Source of the DNA: Acidobacteriota bacterium
GTDB taxonomy: Bacteria; Acidobacteriota; Blastocatellia; RBC074
DNA length: 64,000 nt
Assembly: GCA_018268995.1 (NCBI GenBank)
Contig: JAFDVL010000064.1
Span: forward strand, 1-64,000
Direction: 5' to 3'
The translations under genes were made by a program, and so were the position numbers. Positions 52,217 through 61,804 of this stretch are shown piece after piece. The notes beneath the pieces were generated by a model. It was not told where the DNA came from. It saw only the letters and a program-made list of their open reading frames with translations, and ran no database searches. How positions within the stretch are numbered: the stretch's first letter is position 1; each line of letters begins with the position of its first letter.

Positions 52217-52756
52217 GTGTTATCAACTGCATCACATTTAAAAGCTGTCCCAAGCCCACCCAATCAGTTGGAGCAATTATTTCGACAGCATTACGATCAA
52301 ATCTTTCGCACCGCGTACCGCGTCACGGGCAATGCCAATGACGCCGAAGACGTGCTGCAAACTGTTTTTTTACGATTGGCGCGTCGCAAAAACGATTTAG
52401 CGCTTGCCCCTAATCCGCAGGCCTATTTGCTACGTGCCGCGATCAATGCTTCGCTCGACATCGTTCGATCACGCACCATCAATAACCTGGTGCCGATTGA
52501 CGAAATTACGCCCGATCATATTTCAACAAATCGCAATCCTGAAACCCAACAAGCGGATCGCGAACTGCGTGCACTGGTACAAAGCGAGATTTCCAAGTTG
52601 AGCCAGAATTCTGCGGAAATGTTTGTCCTGAAATACTTTGAAGGCTATGACAACAAAGAAATCGCCCAAATGCTGGGCACATCGCATCTGGTTGTCGGCG
52701 TTTTGTTGCATCGGGCGCGGGCACAGATGAAAAAACGAATCGCGTCTGTTCTTTAA
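52217..52756 (+). CDS. ECF-type RNA polymerase sigma factor
   Basis: A 179-residue sigma-70 family protein with region 2 (LFRQHYDQIFRTAYRVTGNANDAEDVLQTVFLRLAR) and region 4 (FEGYDNKEIAQMLGTSHLVVGVLLHRARAQMKKRI); regions 1 and 3 are absent as in ECF factors. GTAAGGAGG precedes the start. The downstream protein carries an anti-sigma zinc domain, so the pair is likely a sigma/anti-sigma unit. Confidence 0.93.
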   Translation: MLSTASHLKAVPSPPNQLEQLFRQHYDQIFRTAYRVTGNANDAEDVLQTVFLRLARRKNDLALAPNPQAYLLRAAINASLDIVRSRTINNLVPIDEITPDHISTNRNPETQQADRELRALVQSEISKLSQNSAEMFVLKYFEGYDNKEIAQMLGTSHLVVGVLLHRARAQMKKRIASVL

Positions 52757-52808
52757 TCGCATTCATTCAAACCAAATTTTATATCGCACTCATACAAGCG
52801 AGGTAGCT

Positions 52809-55442
52809 ATGAAAAAGAACACCAATCAAATCTTAGATCAGGCCCTGAACAACATTCGGCACGACGAACCCGATCACGCGACGATCAATGCCGCCGCAGA
52901 TCGCGTTTGGGCGCGCGTCGCCAATCATGAAGCCGAAGTTCTGGTAACCAACACCGTGCAGGCCGAACACCTGCGCGATTGTAATGATTTTCAATCGCTG
53001 ATTCCTGCCTATTTGAGCAAGCAGTTGACATCGGCGCGCGTGCTCTTGTTTGAAGATCACACCCGCGAATGCTTTGCCTGCCGCAAGTCGCTGAAAGAGG
53101 CGCGGACAGCCAATGCCAAACCGCAAGTTGCTGCCGTGCCAGAAACAAAAGCTTCGGGGTTCAGCTTCAAGCAACCTGTCTTTCGCTATGCAATGGCGGC
53201 AATGCTGGTCTTGGGCTTAGGCGCGGGATCATGGAAGATTCTGGAATACATCCTCAACTCTTTCAAAGTTTTCGATGCTGTGGTGATGGCCGCGAATGGC
53301 CCGGTGTACCGCGTTAGCGACACACAAAACAAGCTCTTACAGCCTGGCGAAAAGATCAATCGTGGCGAACGCCTGCGGACGGCGAAAGGCTCCACAGCCA
53401 TTGTCAAATTGACTGATGGCACGCAGATCGAAATGGCCGAACGATCAGAATTTTCGCTGACAGATAACCCTTCAGGCACGACCATCAATCTGAATCAGGG
53501 TAACGTCATCGTCGAAGCCGCGAAACAAAAGAAGAATAAGCATCTGTATGTCAAAACGGATGATGCTTTGGTTTCTGTTGTCGGCACGATCTTTTCAGTC
53601 AATAACGGCACCAAAGGCTCGCGCGTTTCCGTCGTTGAAGGCGAAGTTCACGTCGAACACGACAGCAAGGATTCCAAGCTTTTACCGGGCGATCAGGTCA
53701 CAACCAATGCCAGCATTGAGCCAGTTGCAATCAAACAGGAAGTAAGCTGGAGCCGCAATTCCGAACGCTACAATCAGATGCTGGCAGAAGCGGCGAAATT
53801 GAAAGCCGACATCGCAGCGTTGCCACGTCCCGGCGTGCGCACGTCTACTCGTATTCTTGATGTGATGCCTGAAGGCACAGTGTTTTATGTGGGACTGCCA
53901 AACCTGAGCGAAACGTTGAATGCCTCTTACAATTTGGTCAAACAACGTGTTGAGCAAAATCCTGAACTGAATGCGTGGGTAAATAAACAGGCAGGCAATA
54001 CAAATCGTCCGCTCGGTCTGGCCGATAAAGCGTTTGGGCAATTGCGCGAATTCGGTTCGCATTTGGGAGAAGAAATCACGATGAGCTTTGAGTTGAATCC
54101 ACAAGGCTCACCGGCTGAACCGCTCTTTGTTGCCAATTTGCTGAATGCCGATGGCCTGCGCTCCGCGATTGGGCAGCTCAACAATCCGTCCATCCAAATC
54201 GTGGACGATCCCGCCTCCGCTCAGTCGGCAACAGGCAAAGACCTGTTCGTCTGGTTGAATGGTGATTTGTTAGCTGCATCGCCCAAGCTTGCAAATCTGC
54301 AACGCTTTGCGGTGTCGCTGAAAGCCGAAAGCCGATTCAAATCCACTTCGTTCTACGCTTCATTAGCCAAACGCTACAATGAAGGCACAAGCGTTGTAGT
54401 CGCGGCAGATTTGGAAAAAATTACGCCGCAGATTGCCACTAAAGATCAGCAAGCCAATGCTGCATCTGAACAACTTGGCCTGACAAACTTCAAGCACTTC
54501 ATCGCTGAAATCAAAGACGGCAATGGCAAAGCGCAAAACAGCGCCGAACTGACTTTCAGTGAAGCTAACAAAGGCATCGCTTCGTGGCTGGCACAGCCTG
54601 CGCCAATGGGTTCGTTGAATTACATTTCAGCCGATGCCAATGTGGTTGCCGCAGTCGTCATCAAAGACCCGACGGCAATGGCCGACAATCTGATCAACGC
54701 CCTGAAAGCCGTCGAGCCAAAGTTTGGCGATGAGATGGCGAAATTTGAAGCCGAGCACGGCATCAGCGTCCGTGACGACATTGCCGCACCGCTCGGTGGT
54801 GAATTCGCAATGGCGCTGGATGGCCCGCTCGTCCCAACGCCTTCGTGGAAGATTATCGTTGAAGTGTACGATCAGGCACGCATGCAACAAACCTTCGAGC
54901 GCATCGTCGGAGAGTTAAATCGCCTGGCGCAACAATCAAACAAGAAGGGTTTCACGCTGGATAAATCGGAGCAAAGCGGACAAACGTTCTACACGATCAA
55001 GTCGCTTGATTTCCCGGTCGAAGTGAACTATGCCTTCTCCAATGGCTACGTGGTAATGGCACCAAGCAAAGCGCTGATTGATCGTGCGCTGCGGTATCGT
55101 GATTCTGGTTATACGATCACACGCTCGGCTCGCTTCGTTGCTTCCTTGCCTGAAGACAAGCAGGCAAACTTCTCAGCGATGTTGTATCAAAACCTTGCGC
55201 CCGTTGTGAATCCGATTGCGAAGACAATGGGGAACCTCAATGAGAAGATGAGAGGCGGAGAAATCGGTGCGCTCACTTCCCTGGCAAATGACGCGCCATC
55301 GCTGGCTTATGCCTACTCTTACGGCGACCGCATTACCTTGTCAGTCAATACGGAAAAAGGTGCCTTAAATCTGGGAGACATCCTGGGACTGCCTGGATCA
55401 TTTGCAATGAAAGGCATTCTTAGTGGGGCGATGAAACATTAA
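52809..55442 (+). CDS. Membrane protein with anti-sigma zinc domain and FecR domain
   Basis: An 877-residue protein. Residues about 55-97 form a ZAS-type anti-sigma zinc domain (LIPAYLSKQLTSARVLLFEDHTRECFACRKSL, H-x3-C-x2-C). One membrane segment follows (YAMAAMLVLGLGAGSWKILEYIL, about 120-145), then an extracytoplasmic FecR domain (GEKINRGERLRTAKGSTAIVKLTDGTQIEMA and VVGTIFSVNNGTKGSRVSVVEGEVHVEH). The remaining 600 residues hold a large unrecognised domain that resembles secreted DUF3352-type proteins. It starts 52 nt after the sigma factor and probably holds it inactive until an envelope signal arrives. Confidence 0.85.
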   Translation: MKKNTNQILDQALNNIRHDEPDHATINAAADRVWARVANHEAEVLVTNTVQAEHLRDCNDFQSLIPAYLSKQLTSARVLLFEDHTRECFACRKSLKEARTANAKPQVAAVPETKASGFSFKQPVFRYAMAAMLVLGLGAGSWKILEYILNSFKVFDAVVMAANGPVYRVSDTQNKLLQPGEKINRGERLRTAKGSTAIVKLTDGTQIEMAERSEFSLTDNPSGTTINLNQGNVIVEAAKQKKNKHLYVKTDDALVSVVGTIFSVNNGTKGSRVSVVEGEVHVEHDSKDSKLLPGDQVTTNASIEPVAIKQEVSWSRNSERYNQMLAEAAKLKADIAALPRPGVRTSTRILDVMPEGTVFYVGLPNLSETLNASYNLVKQRVEQNPELNAWVNKQAGNTNRPLGLADKAFGQLREFGSHLGEEITMSFELNPQGSPAEPLFVANLLNADGLRSAIGQLNNPSIQIVDDPASAQSATGKDLFVWLNGDLLAASPKLANLQRFAVSLKAESRFKSTSFYASLAKRYNEGTSVVVAADLEKITPQIATKDQQANAASEQLGLTNFKHFIAEIKDGNGKAQNSAELTFSEANKGIASWLAQPAPMGSLNYISADANVVAAVVIKDPTAMADNLINALKAVEPKFGDEMAKFEAEHGISVRDDIAAPLGGEFAMALDGPLVPTPSWKIIVEVYDQARMQQTFERIVGELNRLAQQSNKKGFTLDKSEQSGQTFYTIKSLDFPVEVNYAFSNGYVVMAPSKALIDRALRYRDSGYTITRSARFVASLPEDKQANFSAMLYQNLAPVVNPIAKTMGNLNEKMRGGEIGALTSLANDAPSLAYAYSYGDRITLSVNTEKGALNLGDILGLPGSFAMKGILSGAMKH

Positions 55443-55460
55443 GCACGCGCCTCAATTTAT

Positions 55461-55505
55461 CGCCAATCGGTGGGAACTTCCTCCTACCGATTGGCGTATT
55501 TTGGT
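55461..55505 (+). terminator. Rho-independent terminator
   Basis: CGCCAATCGGT (55461-55471) pairs with ACCGATTGGCG (55486-55496), then TATTTTGG. It ends the sigma/anti-sigma transcript before the DUF4097 gene. Confidence 0.75.
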
Positions 55506-55537
55506 TTCGGACTTCAACTCCCGTCTCTGGAGGCATA

Positions 55538-56443
55538 ATGAAAAAAACCACTCTCGTATTATTTGTAACGATCTTTGCGGCAACGGCGATTTCTTCTGGT
55601 TGCTTTTCCAAACGGCTACAGGCGGCCAAGGCCAATCAGGCGGCAAAGGCCGAAAACAAAGGCAACGATGATGCAGATTTCAACGCGCGCGAAGAGATCA
55701 CACAAACTTTCACTCTCGCACCAGATAGCGAGGTTGAAGTCGTCGGCATCAATGGCTCAGTGGATATTACGACCAGTGAGAGCAACAAGGCGGAAATTTA
55801 TATTTTGCGGCTGGCACGAAGCAAAGATACTTTCGAGAGACGAAAAGCCCACCTCTCTTTTGAGAACAATCAGCTTAAAATCCGTGGCAATGCCCGTGAA
55901 AGCAGCGGCCTCTGGGACTCGATTACTGGCGACAACGAACTGCGAACACGCATCACACTAAAGCTCCCACGCAAGCTGCAAGAACTTTCGGTTGGAGGCT
56001 GCAATGGTCGCGTGAATATCGGCGAAATTGAGGGCGGACTTGAGGTGCATAACATCGGTGGAAAAGTGACCGTCGCAAAAGCAAATGGTGCGGTAGAATT
56101 TGCAGGCATTAACGGTAAAATTGAAGCCACGCTGGCAAAATTGGACAAAGAGGGTGTCAGCATTCACGGCGTCAACGGCAATATTGATTTGAAATTTACA
56201 GAAGAGGTCAATGCCGAGGTCGAAATGAACGGCTCCAACGGTCGCGTGAACGCTGATTTGCCAAACGTCAAAGTCGAAGACCAAAAACACGGCAGATACC
56301 ACGCCATCATCGGCACGGGCGGCCCGTCAATTGAAGTGAACGGCACAAATGGAAACCTCTGGCTGGCACGCGAAGGGGCAACGGCAAGCGGAACCAAAAC
56401 ACCTACCGTCACGGGAAAGGTGCTTAAAACCCTATCCGAGTAG
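55538..56443 (+). CDS. DUF4097-family lipoprotein
   Basis: A 301-residue lipoprotein (lipobox ISSGC). The body is a repetitive beta-strand fold of DUF4097 type, with the recurring Gly-x-Asn-Gly motif: VGINGSVDITTSES, GCNGRVNIGEIEGGLEVHNIGGKV, FAGINGKIEA, GVNGNIDLKF, GSNGRVNADL and GTNGNLWLA. Such proteins form right-handed beta-helices of unknown function and often sit beside sigma/anti-sigma genes, as here. It follows that pair by a terminator, so it probably has its own promoter. Confidence 0.88.
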   Translation: MKKTTLVLFVTIFAATAISSGCFSKRLQAAKANQAAKAENKGNDDADFNAREEITQTFTLAPDSEVEVVGINGSVDITTSESNKAEIYILRLARSKDTFERRKAHLSFENNQLKIRGNARESSGLWDSITGDNELRTRITLKLPRKLQELSVGGCNGRVNIGEIEGGLEVHNIGGKVTVAKANGAVEFAGINGKIEATLAKLDKEGVSIHGVNGNIDLKFTEEVNAEVEMNGSNGRVNADLPNVKVEDQKHGRYHAIIGTGGPSIEVNGTNGNLWLAREGATASGTKTPTVTGKVLKTLSE

Positions 56444-56451
56444 ATCACAAG

Positions 56452-56520
56452 TAACGCGGATATTTCGCGGATTCACACAGATAAGCTCTGCGTAAATTCA
56501 GCGATCCGCGTTATTTTTTT
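56452..56520 (+). terminator. Terminator with long T tract
   Basis: TAACGCGGAT (56452-56461) pairs with ATCCGCGTTA (56504-56513), followed by seven T. It ends the DUF4097 transcript; CGCGGAT motifs in the loop hint that it is also part of a dispersed repeat. Confidence 0.75.
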
Positions 56521-56542
56521 CTCCTGCTTTTTCCTGAAATTT

Positions 56543-57460
56543 ATGACCCCAATCATCGAACTGGATCAACTTAGCATTCAATTTGGCGGGCGGCCTATTC
56601 TGGATCAGTTGAACGTAGCCTTGACCGGACGTGCCATTGGATTGCTGGGGCCAAACGGCGCAGGCAAAACGACGCTGATTCATACCCTGCTAGGGTTTCA
56701 TACGCCGGACTCAGGGACGGCGCGCGTGTTCGGGCGCGACATTGCAACTGAAGCCAAACAGATTCGCTCACAGATCGGATTTATGCCGGAGCGCGATTCA
56801 TTTATTGCCAACATGACTTGCGTGCATTTCGTGCGACTGATGGCGGAGCTTTCAGGGTTGCCATCAGAGGCAGCGCTCGAACGCGCGCACGAAGCATTGT
56901 TTTATGTAGGTCTGGGGGAAGCGCGCTATCGTCAACTAGGGTCGTATTCGCTCGGCATGAAACAACTCGCCAAACTTGCGCAGGCCATTGTTCACGGCCC
57001 CAAACTCATTATCCTGGATGAACCGACGAACGGACTTGATCCGCCCGCCCGCGCACGCATGTTGGAACTGATCCGCGAAATTCGGGACAGCAGACAAGCA
57101 CAAATTTTGCTTTCCTCGCACCTGCTGCACGATGTCGAAGAATGCTGCGAAGAAATTTTGATCCTGAAACAAGGACGCATCGCGGCACATCACGACCTGG
57201 AAGCAGAGCGTAAAGCCAATCGTAAATTCATCGAAATCGAAACGCGTGGCGAGCAGGGAGCCTTTGCTCACGCAGTCAATGCGCTCGGTTGTGAATCGGC
57301 AATCACCAGTAAACAACGGATGAAGCTGATTTTGAATGAAACCATCGAGGTGCGTGACCTGTACCAGATTGCCAATCAAAACAATCTGCAAATCCGCAGT
57401 TTGAATTACAAACGGGATTCACTCGAAGACATCTTCCTCAAAGCAATGGAATCCGCATGA
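56543..57460 (+). CDS. ABC transporter ATP-binding protein
   Basis: A 305-residue ABC-2 type ATPase. Walker A is GPNGAGKTT, the signature appears as YSLGMKQ in place of LSGGQ, and Walker B is LIILDEPTNGLD. The C-terminal extension (about 80 residues) is typical of exporters for antibiotics or lipids. Its stop overlaps the start of the DoxX gene (ATGA), so the permease partner is not adjacent; the next permease gene is 2.5 kb downstream at 59931. Confidence 0.92.
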   Translation: MTPIIELDQLSIQFGGRPILDQLNVALTGRAIGLLGPNGAGKTTLIHTLLGFHTPDSGTARVFGRDIATEAKQIRSQIGFMPERDSFIANMTCVHFVRLMAELSGLPSEAALERAHEALFYVGLGEARYRQLGSYSLGMKQLAKLAQAIVHGPKLIILDEPTNGLDPPARARMLELIREIRDSRQAQILLSSHLLHDVEECCEEILILKQGRIAAHHDLEAERKANRKFIEIETRGEQGAFAHAVNALGCESAITSKQRMKLILNETIEVRDLYQIANQNNLQIRSLNYKRDSLEDIFLKAMESA

Positions 57461-58113
57461 CAACCCTACAAAACAGGCTGGATAATTTACACGCCTGGGT
57501 GCGCAATTGTCCGGTGTTACAGCGCTTCACCAGCTTTACGCGTTTGCTGCTGGGCATTGGTTTCATTGCACCCGGCTTGACCAAAGTTGTGGGCAATCGG
57601 TTCACCGTGCTCGGCACCGATACTCCCGTAGGATTTTTCTTTGAAGCGTTATATCAAACGGGTTTCTATTGGCGTTTTCTGGGCGCAGCACAAATTATCG
57701 CTGCCGTGTTGACGTTGATTCCGCGCACATCCACTTTAGGTGCAATCGCCTTCTTTCCCATCATCCTAAATATTTTCATCATCACGGTTTCGATGAATTT
57801 TGTTGGCACACCTGTGGTCACAGGCTTGATGCTATTGGCCAATCTGTATCTCTTGTGTTGGGACTATCACAAGTTCAAACCACTGCTATTCAATAGCCGA
57901 GCGCCGCTGCCTACTTTTTCAGATGTCACGCCACACTGGATTGAGCGTGCCGGATACGCTGTTGTGGTGCTGACAGGATTAACGTTGACCTTAGCGACGC
58001 GCGGCATTTTTGCCAAAATTCCATCCGCTTTTCTATTTAGCATTTTAGCTACTGGCTTCATTGGCGGTTTAATGATTGTCACCGGCTGGTTCATGTTGCT
58101 ACGCAAGGAATGA
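57457..58113 (+). CDS. DoxX-family membrane protein
   Basis: A 218-residue membrane protein with about five to six membrane segments (for example LLLGIGFIAPGLTKVV and IAAVLTLIPRTSTLGAIAFFPIILNIFIITVSM) and the DoxX motif PGLTKV. DoxX proteins are subunits or partners of membrane oxidoreductases, but many are uncharacterised. It is coupled to the preceding ABC ATPase by overlapping ATGA, an unusual pairing. Confidence 0.82.
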   Translation: MTTLQNRLDNLHAWVRNCPVLQRFTSFTRLLLGIGFIAPGLTKVVGNRFTVLGTDTPVGFFFEALYQTGFYWRFLGAAQIIAAVLTLIPRTSTLGAIAFFPIILNIFIITVSMNFVGTPVVTGLMLLANLYLLCWDYHKFKPLLFNSRAPLPTFSDVTPHWIERAGYAVVVLTGLTLTLATRGIFAKIPSAFLFSILATGFIGGLMIVTGWFMLLRKE

Positions 58114-58328
58114 ATCGCATCCCATCGCTCAGAACCAATAAATCATACCTCAGAATTCTCTTCTGCACCTCGCACATAATTCAAACCTGAAACAAGCGTT
58201 TCACTCTTGCAACACAAATTCGATTAGGTTATAGTGCGCAGCCATAGCGGCAAGTAAGCAGGTCCGACCTCTAAATTCGGACTTCAGAGATAGCAACAAG
58301 TAGTACCAAAATTAAAAGGAGGCTTACG

Positions 58329-58718
58329 ATGGCTCGTGTTTGTCATTTTGAAATTCACGCAGACGATCCCAACCGCGCAATCGCTTTTTATCAAACTGTC
58401 TTTGGCTGGCAATTCAATAAATGGGAGGGGCCACAGGATTATTGGCTGATCAAAACGGGCGAATCAGATCAACCAGGTATTGATGGTGGCTTATTGCGAC
58501 GAATGGGGCCAGCTCCCACAGATGGTCAGGCAGTAAACGCCTTCGTGTGTACGCTGATCACGAAAACAATTGATGAAGACGTCAACCAGGCGACCTTGAA
58601 TGGAGGAACGGTAGCAGTGCCCAAAATGGCAGTGCCGGGAATTGGCTGGTTAGCTTACGTGAAAGACACAGAAGGCAATATTCTCGGTATCATGCAAGAT
58701 GATCCAGCCGCAGCTTAA
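58329..58718 (+). CDS. VOC-family (glyoxalase-like) protein
   Basis: A 129-residue glyoxalase/bleomycin-resistance fold protein. CHFEIHADDPNRAIAFYQTVFGWQFNKW opens it and WLAYVKDTEGNILGIMQDDP closes it; the His and Glu at these positions are typical metal or fold positions. Substrate unknown. A good AAAGGAGG precedes the ATG, and a 6-bp hairpin GTCCGA/TCGGAC (58262-58281) lies in the leader. Confidence 0.9.
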   Translation: MARVCHFEIHADDPNRAIAFYQTVFGWQFNKWEGPQDYWLIKTGESDQPGIDGGLLRRMGPAPTDGQAVNAFVCTLITKTIDEDVNQATLNGGTVAVPKMAVPGIGWLAYVKDTEGNILGIMQDDPAAA

Positions 58719-58721
58719 CGG

Positions 58722-58852
58722 CAAATCAAAAGGCAAATAGCAAAAGGTATAAGGCAAAGGTTTCTGCACTTATTCTTTTTCAGAATAAATTCAGAAAAAA
58801 CAGTTCCGCATTTTTGCCTTTCGCAACTTACCTTTTGCCTTTTGATTTTTCT
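58722..58852. repeat. Imperfect inverted repeat of AAAGGCAAA type
   Basis: The left arm (about 58722-58760) with repeated AAAAGGCAAA and the right arm (about 58816-58852) with TTTTGCCTTTTGATTTT are imperfect reverse complements. The element fills the gap between the VOC gene and the next and resembles another class of dispersed palindromic repeat. Confidence 0.65.
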
Positions 58853-58867
58853 ACTGAAGGAGAATCC

Positions 58868-59380
58868 ATGGGTAATGTGACACGTATTATTTTTTTCGTA
58901 TGTCTGTGCTTGATTGTCGTAAGCGCTGAAGATCGCCAACCAACCATCAATGATTTTTCCTGGCTGACTGGATGCTGGGAAAACAATACGGGGAAAAGGC
59001 AACGCGACGAGAATTGGAGCAAGCCTAAGGGGGGAACCATGTTTGGCACTGGCAGAGCGGTCGTTGACGGAAAAACTACAGAATATGAATTTATGCGAAT
59101 TCATCAGGAAGCGGATGGTCTGTACTTCACTGCACAGCCATCGGGACAACCACAGGCGACCTTCAAGCTGGTCAGTCTGCGCAACAAGATCGCAATCTTT
59201 GAAAACCCCAAACACGATTTTCCTCAGCGCGTCATTTATGCCTTAAATGCGGATGGTTCGTTGCAGGCACGAATCGAGGGCGACCTGAACGGGGCCAAAC
59301 GTGGCATAGACTTCCCGTTTGTACGCACAAGATGTGAAAACGATCAACAAAAGGAGGCAGCAAATGTTCACCAAAACTGA
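58868..59380 (+). CDS. DUF6265-family secreted protein
   Basis: A 170-residue protein with a signal peptide (IIFFVCLCLIVVSA). INDFSWLTGCWE, GGTMFGTGRAVVDGKT and NPKHDFPQRVIYALNADGSL are the family blocks, giving a small calycin-like beta-barrel. The ATG at 58868 follows AAGGAG. It overlaps the next gene by 17 nt, so the two are coupled. Function unknown. Confidence 0.83.
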   Translation: MGNVTRIIFFVCLCLIVVSAEDRQPTINDFSWLTGCWENNTGKRQRDENWSKPKGGTMFGTGRAVVDGKTTEYEFMRIHQEADGLYFTAQPSGQPQATFKLVSLRNKIAIFENPKHDFPQRVIYALNADGSLQARIEGDLNGAKRGIDFPFVRTRCENDQQKEAANVHQN

Positions 59381-59852
59381 AATCAAATGGGGCATCATCT
59401 TTTCAGCAATGGGACTGATCTGGTTGACGCTGGAATATCTGGTCGGATTGCACGACAGATTCATTGCCTGGCATCCAATTCTGACCAATTTGGTGGCGAT
59501 TCCGTCAGTGATTATTATGGTATTGGCGATTCTGGAAAAGCGCCGTGTTCTGGGCGGCATCATCACCTTCGGTCAAGCCTTTCTTTGCGGGCTGGGCGTC
59601 AGTATTGTGGTAGCCGTTTTAAGCCCAATCACTCAATTTATTTTCCACCGCCTGATTAACCCAGGATACTTTGAAAATGCTATCCGCTATGGCGTGGCCC
59701 AAGGCAAGACAACTCTGGATAACGCTCAGGCGCTGTTCAATCTTCAAAGCTATATGATTCAGAGCGTCCTGGCAGCCGTGATTATTGGCAGCATTACGTC
59801 ACTGGTCATCGCCGCCATGATCAAAAAAGAAGTAGAGTTGAGGAACATCTGA
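59364..59852 (+). CDS. DUF4199-family membrane protein
   Basis: A 162-residue protein with four membrane segments (IIFSAMGLIWLTLEYLVGL, ILTNLVAIPSVIIMVLAIL, FGQAFLCGLGVSIVVAVLSP and IQSVLAAVIIGSITSLVIAAMI). The pattern fits DUF4199, uncharacterised. AAAGGAGG sits at good spacing before the ATG at 59364. The overlap with the DUF6265 gene indicates co-expression. Confidence 0.83.
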   Translation: MFTKTEIKWGIIFSAMGLIWLTLEYLVGLHDRFIAWHPILTNLVAIPSVIIMVLAILEKRRVLGGIITFGQAFLCGLGVSIVVAVLSPITQFIFHRLINPGYFENAIRYGVAQGKTTLDNAQALFNLQSYMIQSVLAAVIIGSITSLVIAAMIKKEVELRNI

Positions 59853-59930
59853 TATTGTTTCTGCGTAAATGAGACAGGATTGACCTGGTTGAAATTAATC
59901 CAAAATCCTGTCTCGTTAAAGGAAACACTA

Positions 59931-60809
59931 ATGGCGGTTTACCAACATACTTACCAACAGTATTCTGGCCCTTCGACTCCTCTTTGGTCACGATTTCTCA
60001 TCATCCCACGTTACGCATACAAAAGCGTCTTTCAATCCAAGCTCTTTACTGGATTGTTTGCTGTCTGCTTCGCGCCACTGCTGTTGATGACGATCCTTAT
60101 TTACCTCAAACACAACATATCTGTACTGGAAGCGTTCAATGCGCGAGTTTCTGACATTGGGTTTGATGTGAATGGATTTTTCTTTCGCATTTTTACAAGC
60201 CTGCAAACTTCGCTGGGGTTTCTGTTGACGGTGATCATCGGGCCAACATTGATTTCGCGCGATCTATCGAACAATGCACTGCCGTTATATCTTTGCCGCC
60301 CTTTGTCACGAGCAGATTACGTGATCGGCAAAATGTCGGTGATCATGATTTTGCTCTCATTGATCACGTGGGTGCCGCTGCTGATCTTGTTTGTTTTTCA
60401 GGCGTATTTGGAAGGAGGCTCCTGGCTTTGGGACAACTTGTATGTTGCGCGCGCCGTGTTTGTCATCAGTTGGACGTGGATTATTATCCTGGCTTTACTA
60501 GCCACGGCCCTTTCCGGCTGGCTGAAGTGGCGGATTGCGGCCAGTGGGGCTTTATTCGCGGTGTTTGTGGTTCCGACGCCAATCACCATAATCATCAACG
60601 AAATGTTTCGGTCGAATGTGGGCACGCTGCTCCACCCCGGTTTCCTGATGAATATGTTGATGGACAAATTGTTTCGGATGGAAAATACCTTCACGCCTGA
60701 CTGGATGGTGCCACCAACGTGGAGTATGTGGGCATCCTTAGCAACACTGGCATTAATTTGTGTCGGACTGCTCTCGCTCAAAGTGCGTGCCTATGAGGTA
60801 GTCAAATAA
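59931..60809 (+). CDS. ABC-2 type transporter permease
   Basis: A 292-residue inner-membrane permease with about six membrane segments (for example LFTGLFAVCFAPLLLMTILIYL and SWTWIIILALLATALSG). The segment SNNALPLYLCRPLSRADYVIGK is typical of ABC-2 permeases. AAAGGAA precedes the ATG at 59931. Its stop overlaps the start of the next ATPase gene (TAATG), so the two are partners. Confidence 0.9.
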   Translation: MAVYQHTYQQYSGPSTPLWSRFLIIPRYAYKSVFQSKLFTGLFAVCFAPLLLMTILIYLKHNISVLEAFNARVSDIGFDVNGFFFRIFTSLQTSLGFLLTVIIGPTLISRDLSNNALPLYLCRPLSRADYVIGKMSVIMILLSLITWVPLLILFVFQAYLEGGSWLWDNLYVARAVFVISWTWIIILALLATALSGWLKWRIAASGALFAVFVVPTPITIIINEMFRSNVGTLLHPGFLMNMLMDKLFRMENTFTPDWMVPPTWSMWASLATLALICVGLLSLKVRAYEVVK

Positions 60810-61804
60810 TGGAAGCCGCGATTAATATTCCAATAAACAGCACGGCCCAAGCCTCGGTCGCCACTGAGCAAATGATCATTTTTGAAGACGTATCGAAGTT
60901 CTACGGCGAAATTCTGGGCGTGAACCGAGTGAATCTATCTATTGCTCCCGGCATCACAAGTTTGGTTGGGCCGAATGGTTCAGGGAAAACGACCCTCATG
61001 AACCTGATGACAGGCTTGATTCAACCCACGCGGGGTCGCGTCAAAGTATTGGATTTTTCGCCCAGCGACCCAGAAGTTTATTTCCGCCATGTGGGTTATT
61101 GCTCGCAATTTGATTCCTTTCCGGCAGGGCATACGGGGTATGAATTCATTTATTCGTATTTGCGCGTGCAAGGCTATGGCAAAAAAGTTGCCGACCAGAT
61201 GACCTGGCAAGCGTTGGAGCGCGTGGGATTGACCGAACCTGCGAAACGTAAGGTGGCAGGCTACAGCAAAGGAATGCGGCAACGTGTTCGCCTGGCACAA
61301 TCCATCGCGCATCATCCAACAGTGATCGTGCTGGATGAACCGTTGAATGGTCTCGACCCAATGGCGCGCGCCGATGCGATTCGGTTGTTTCGAGAATTAG
61401 CCAACAGCGGATTGCATCTGATTATTTCCAGTCACATTTTGCACGAAGTGAACGCAATGTCTGATCGCGTAATCTTCATTGAAAGCGGCTACGTCAAGGC
61501 CGCTGGCGATGTTGAAGGCGTGCGAAATGAACTGGAAGAACATCCGCTGCAAATTCTGGTGCGATGCGATCAGCCTTCGACGTTGGCCGCACGCTTATTC
61601 CAAGAGTCACACATTGTCGAAGTGAGGATTCATGATGATCGAATGGGCATGTTTGTGAAAACACGCAACACCGATATGTTTTATGAGTTATTGCATCATG
61701 CGGTGCTTGAATACAATCTCAACATTGAAACTGTTGCAACTGTTGATAATGACCTAAATGCCGTCTATCACTACTTGATCGGCGCGCGACAGGAGGGCGA
61801 ATGA
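60809..61804 (+). CDS. ABC transporter ATP-binding protein
   Basis: A 331-residue ATPase of the ABC-2 type. Walker A is GPNGSGKTT, the signature is YSKGMRQRVRLAQSI, and Walker B is VIVLDEPLNGLDP. The H-loop is SSHILHEV. It overlaps both neighbours (TAATG before and ATGA after), forming a permease-ATPase-permease unit that likely exports a lipid, drug or pigment. Confidence 0.93.
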   Translation: MEAAINIPINSTAQASVATEQMIIFEDVSKFYGEILGVNRVNLSIAPGITSLVGPNGSGKTTLMNLMTGLIQPTRGRVKVLDFSPSDPEVYFRHVGYCSQFDSFPAGHTGYEFIYSYLRVQGYGKKVADQMTWQALERVGLTEPAKRKVAGYSKGMRQRVRLAQSIAHHPTVIVLDEPLNGLDPMARADAIRLFRELANSGLHLIISSHILHEVNAMSDRVIFIESGYVKAAGDVEGVRNELEEHPLQILVRCDQPSTLAARLFQESHIVEVRIHDDRMGMFVKTRNTDMFYELLHHAVLEYNLNIETVATVDNDLNAVYHYLIGARQEGE

